DNA of 14,688 bases, from NCBI GenBank assembly GCA_040880545.1, contig JBBDIE010000162.1, positions 1 through 14,688 on the forward strand, in the 5' to 3' direction. Shown piece after piece: positions 13,790 through 14,688 of the stretch. Under the pieces are notes generated by a model. It saw nothing but the letters and a program-made list of their open reading frames with translations, did no database searches and had not been told where the DNA came from. Position numbers and translations under genes: made by a program. Every line of letters starts with the position of its first letter. Within the stretch, counting starts at the first letter, position 1. This stretch comes from M55B112 sp040880545. GTDB taxonomy: Bacteria > Bacteroidota > Bacteroidia > Bacteroidales > GCA-2748055.

Positions 13790-14688
13790 TTACCTCATCC
13801 TCACCGGTACAAACCGCGGTACCTTCATTATATAATCCTGATAATCCTTGTACTTCCCCGCTGAGATGGACTCGCTGAAATTGCTGCTTCCCCAAAAGAG
13901 CAATACCAGCAGGATTGCCCCTGTCACCGACCAGTTAAACCACAGTCCGGTTGCAGCAATACTGAAGAAATAGAAAACGATCCAGATGGCCTGCTCGGAG
14001 GCATAATTAGGATGACGGGCAATTCCCCACAGTCCGGTGGAAATAAATCCCTTTTTATATTTTTCCGGCAGTGCTTTTCCCTCACTGAGCAATCTTTTCC
14101 GCTCCTTATGGAAATTCCACTGTTGCTGGTCGGCAATGGTTTCTGTAATGACAAAAAACAGAAAAAGTCCTGCAATCAGTATATCTGCCCATCCCAGGGC
14201 TGCTCCGTTAATACTTTTCAGAATTGGCAGCGTAAACAACAGGATCAACCCCATCTGGTAGAAGGAGATGAAAAAAAGGTTGAACAGTACCCATTTCCAT
14301 TTTGCAGCAAACTCCGGTTTTTCCCTGAGAACCGCCCACCGGTAATCCTCTTCCCCGGTCCAGAATTTGATGGAATATCCTCCTCTGCGGGAAAAATTAT
14401 AGGTCAGCCTGAGTCCCCAGATCGTCACAAGAACAGCCATAAGCAAAATCCTCGGTTCAAATCCGGTACGTATGGCTACGATCCATACATAGGCAATTGG
14501 GATCAGGCTCCAGAGCTTATCCACCTGGCTGTAATTCCCGCTCAGCAGACTAACGATAAAGCAGAGTGCCGCGGCAACAAGGTAAACAATGATAAGGTCG
14601 ACAAGTATCGCCCGTTGAAATTCTGTTAATGGCTCATTGAACCTGAAGGCTAAAAATGGGATGACAATAATGGTAATAAGCAGGAAGA
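13790..14688 (-). CDS. DUF1295 / steroid 5-alpha-reductase-like membrane protein (partial, 5' end beyond right edge)
   Basis: A polytopic inner-membrane protein of the DUF1295 family, related to steroid 5-alpha-reductase C-terminal and isoprenylcysteine methyltransferase-type folds. The frame is open to the window edge, giving at least 298 residues; the N-terminus is missing. A GTG at 14524 could be mistaken for a start, but it is an internal valine in the family motif NYSQVDKLWSLIP, and 54 further sense codons with hydrophobic segments (for example LLITIIVIPFLAF and ILVDLIIVYLVAA) precede it. The C-terminal half carries ETIADQQQW, the conserved GLWGIARHPNYASEQ and SAGKYKDYQDYIMKVPRFVP near the end. 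Members are often assumed to be lipid- or isoprenoid-modifying oxidoreductases, but the reaction is unproven for most. It converges on the GH10 gene with ten bases between stops. Confidence 0.9.
   Translation of the reverse strand, partial: FLLITIIVIPFLAFRFNEPLTEFQRAILVDLIIVYLVAAALCFIVSLLSGNYSQVDKLWSLIPIAYVWIVAIRTGFEPRILLMAVLVTIWGLRLTYNFSRRGGYSIKFWTGEEDYRWAVLREKPEFAAKWKWVLFNLFFISFYQMGLILLFTLPILKSINGAALGWADILIAGLFLFFVITETIADQQQWNFHKERKRLLSEGKALPEKYKKGFISTGLWGIARHPNYASEQAIWIVFYFFSIAATGLWFNWSVTGAILLVLLFWGSSNFSESISAGKYKDYQDYIMKVPRFVPVRMR

Noticed and set aside
14012..14629. A 205-codon plus-strand frame antisense to the DUF1295 gene
   Set aside because: It is opposite a clearly conserved family protein, and its translation is low in recognisable features with no ribosome binding site evident.
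1..14688. CRISPR arrays, insertion sequences, tRNA or rRNA genes
   Set aside because: No regular spaced repeats, transposase motifs, terminal inverted repeats or cloverleaf-like sequences were seen on reading; the window is fully occupied by ordinary genes and short spacers.

Overview
The window looks like ordinary chromosome of a Bacteroidota bacterium, probably Bacteroidales/Marinilabiliales-like. The evidence is a secreted glycoside hydrolase with a type IX secretion (Por) C-terminal sorting domain, a TonB-dependent outer-membrane receptor, mostly weak Shine-Dalgarno sequences in AT-rich leaders, and one or two boxes resembling the Bacteroidota -7 promoter element TAnnTTTG. I see no mobile element, CRISPR array, phage gene, tRNA or rRNA. 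The species cannot be named from this sequence.

Left part (1-3783), minus strand: a TonB-dependent receptor (1155-3533) is followed after 15 bases by a secreted or membrane-anchored TPR protein. The TPR gene runs off the left edge, so only its first 379 codons are visible. The two are probably one transcript, and no SusD-type partner is present. Next (3784-5890, minus) comes a tight two-gene unit: a CorA-type Mg2+/Co2+ channel followed 10 bases later by an AI-2E family (PF01594) membrane protein.

Middle (5891-8882): a 355-base divergent spacer carries a tandem pair of TGTCAT-rich repeats exactly 31 bases apart, upstream of the disaggregase gene clpB (6246-8837, plus). clpB converges on an IdnO-like short-chain dehydrogenase (8883-9650, minus), with a GC-rich hairpin between the stop codons. 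A calcineurin-like Ser/Thr-type phosphoesterase gene (9757-10494, minus) lies upstream of the dehydrogenase.

Right part (10495-14688): a second divergent spacer contains a palindrome. It is followed by a large secreted multidomain GH10 xylanase-like enzyme (10786-13779, plus) with this order: signal peptide, CBM-like domain, GH10 domain, small beta domain, four Ig-like repeats, T9SS signal. It converges on a DUF1295 membrane protein (13790 to beyond the right edge, minus). That gene is open at the window end; its apparent GTG start at 14524 is internal.

Most genes belong to recognised families. No new multi-gene system is evident. The points most worth a second look are the phased repeats before clpB, the non-canonical active-site surroundings of the GH10 enzyme, the receptor/TPR pair cut by the left edge, and the palindrome upstream of the GH10 gene.
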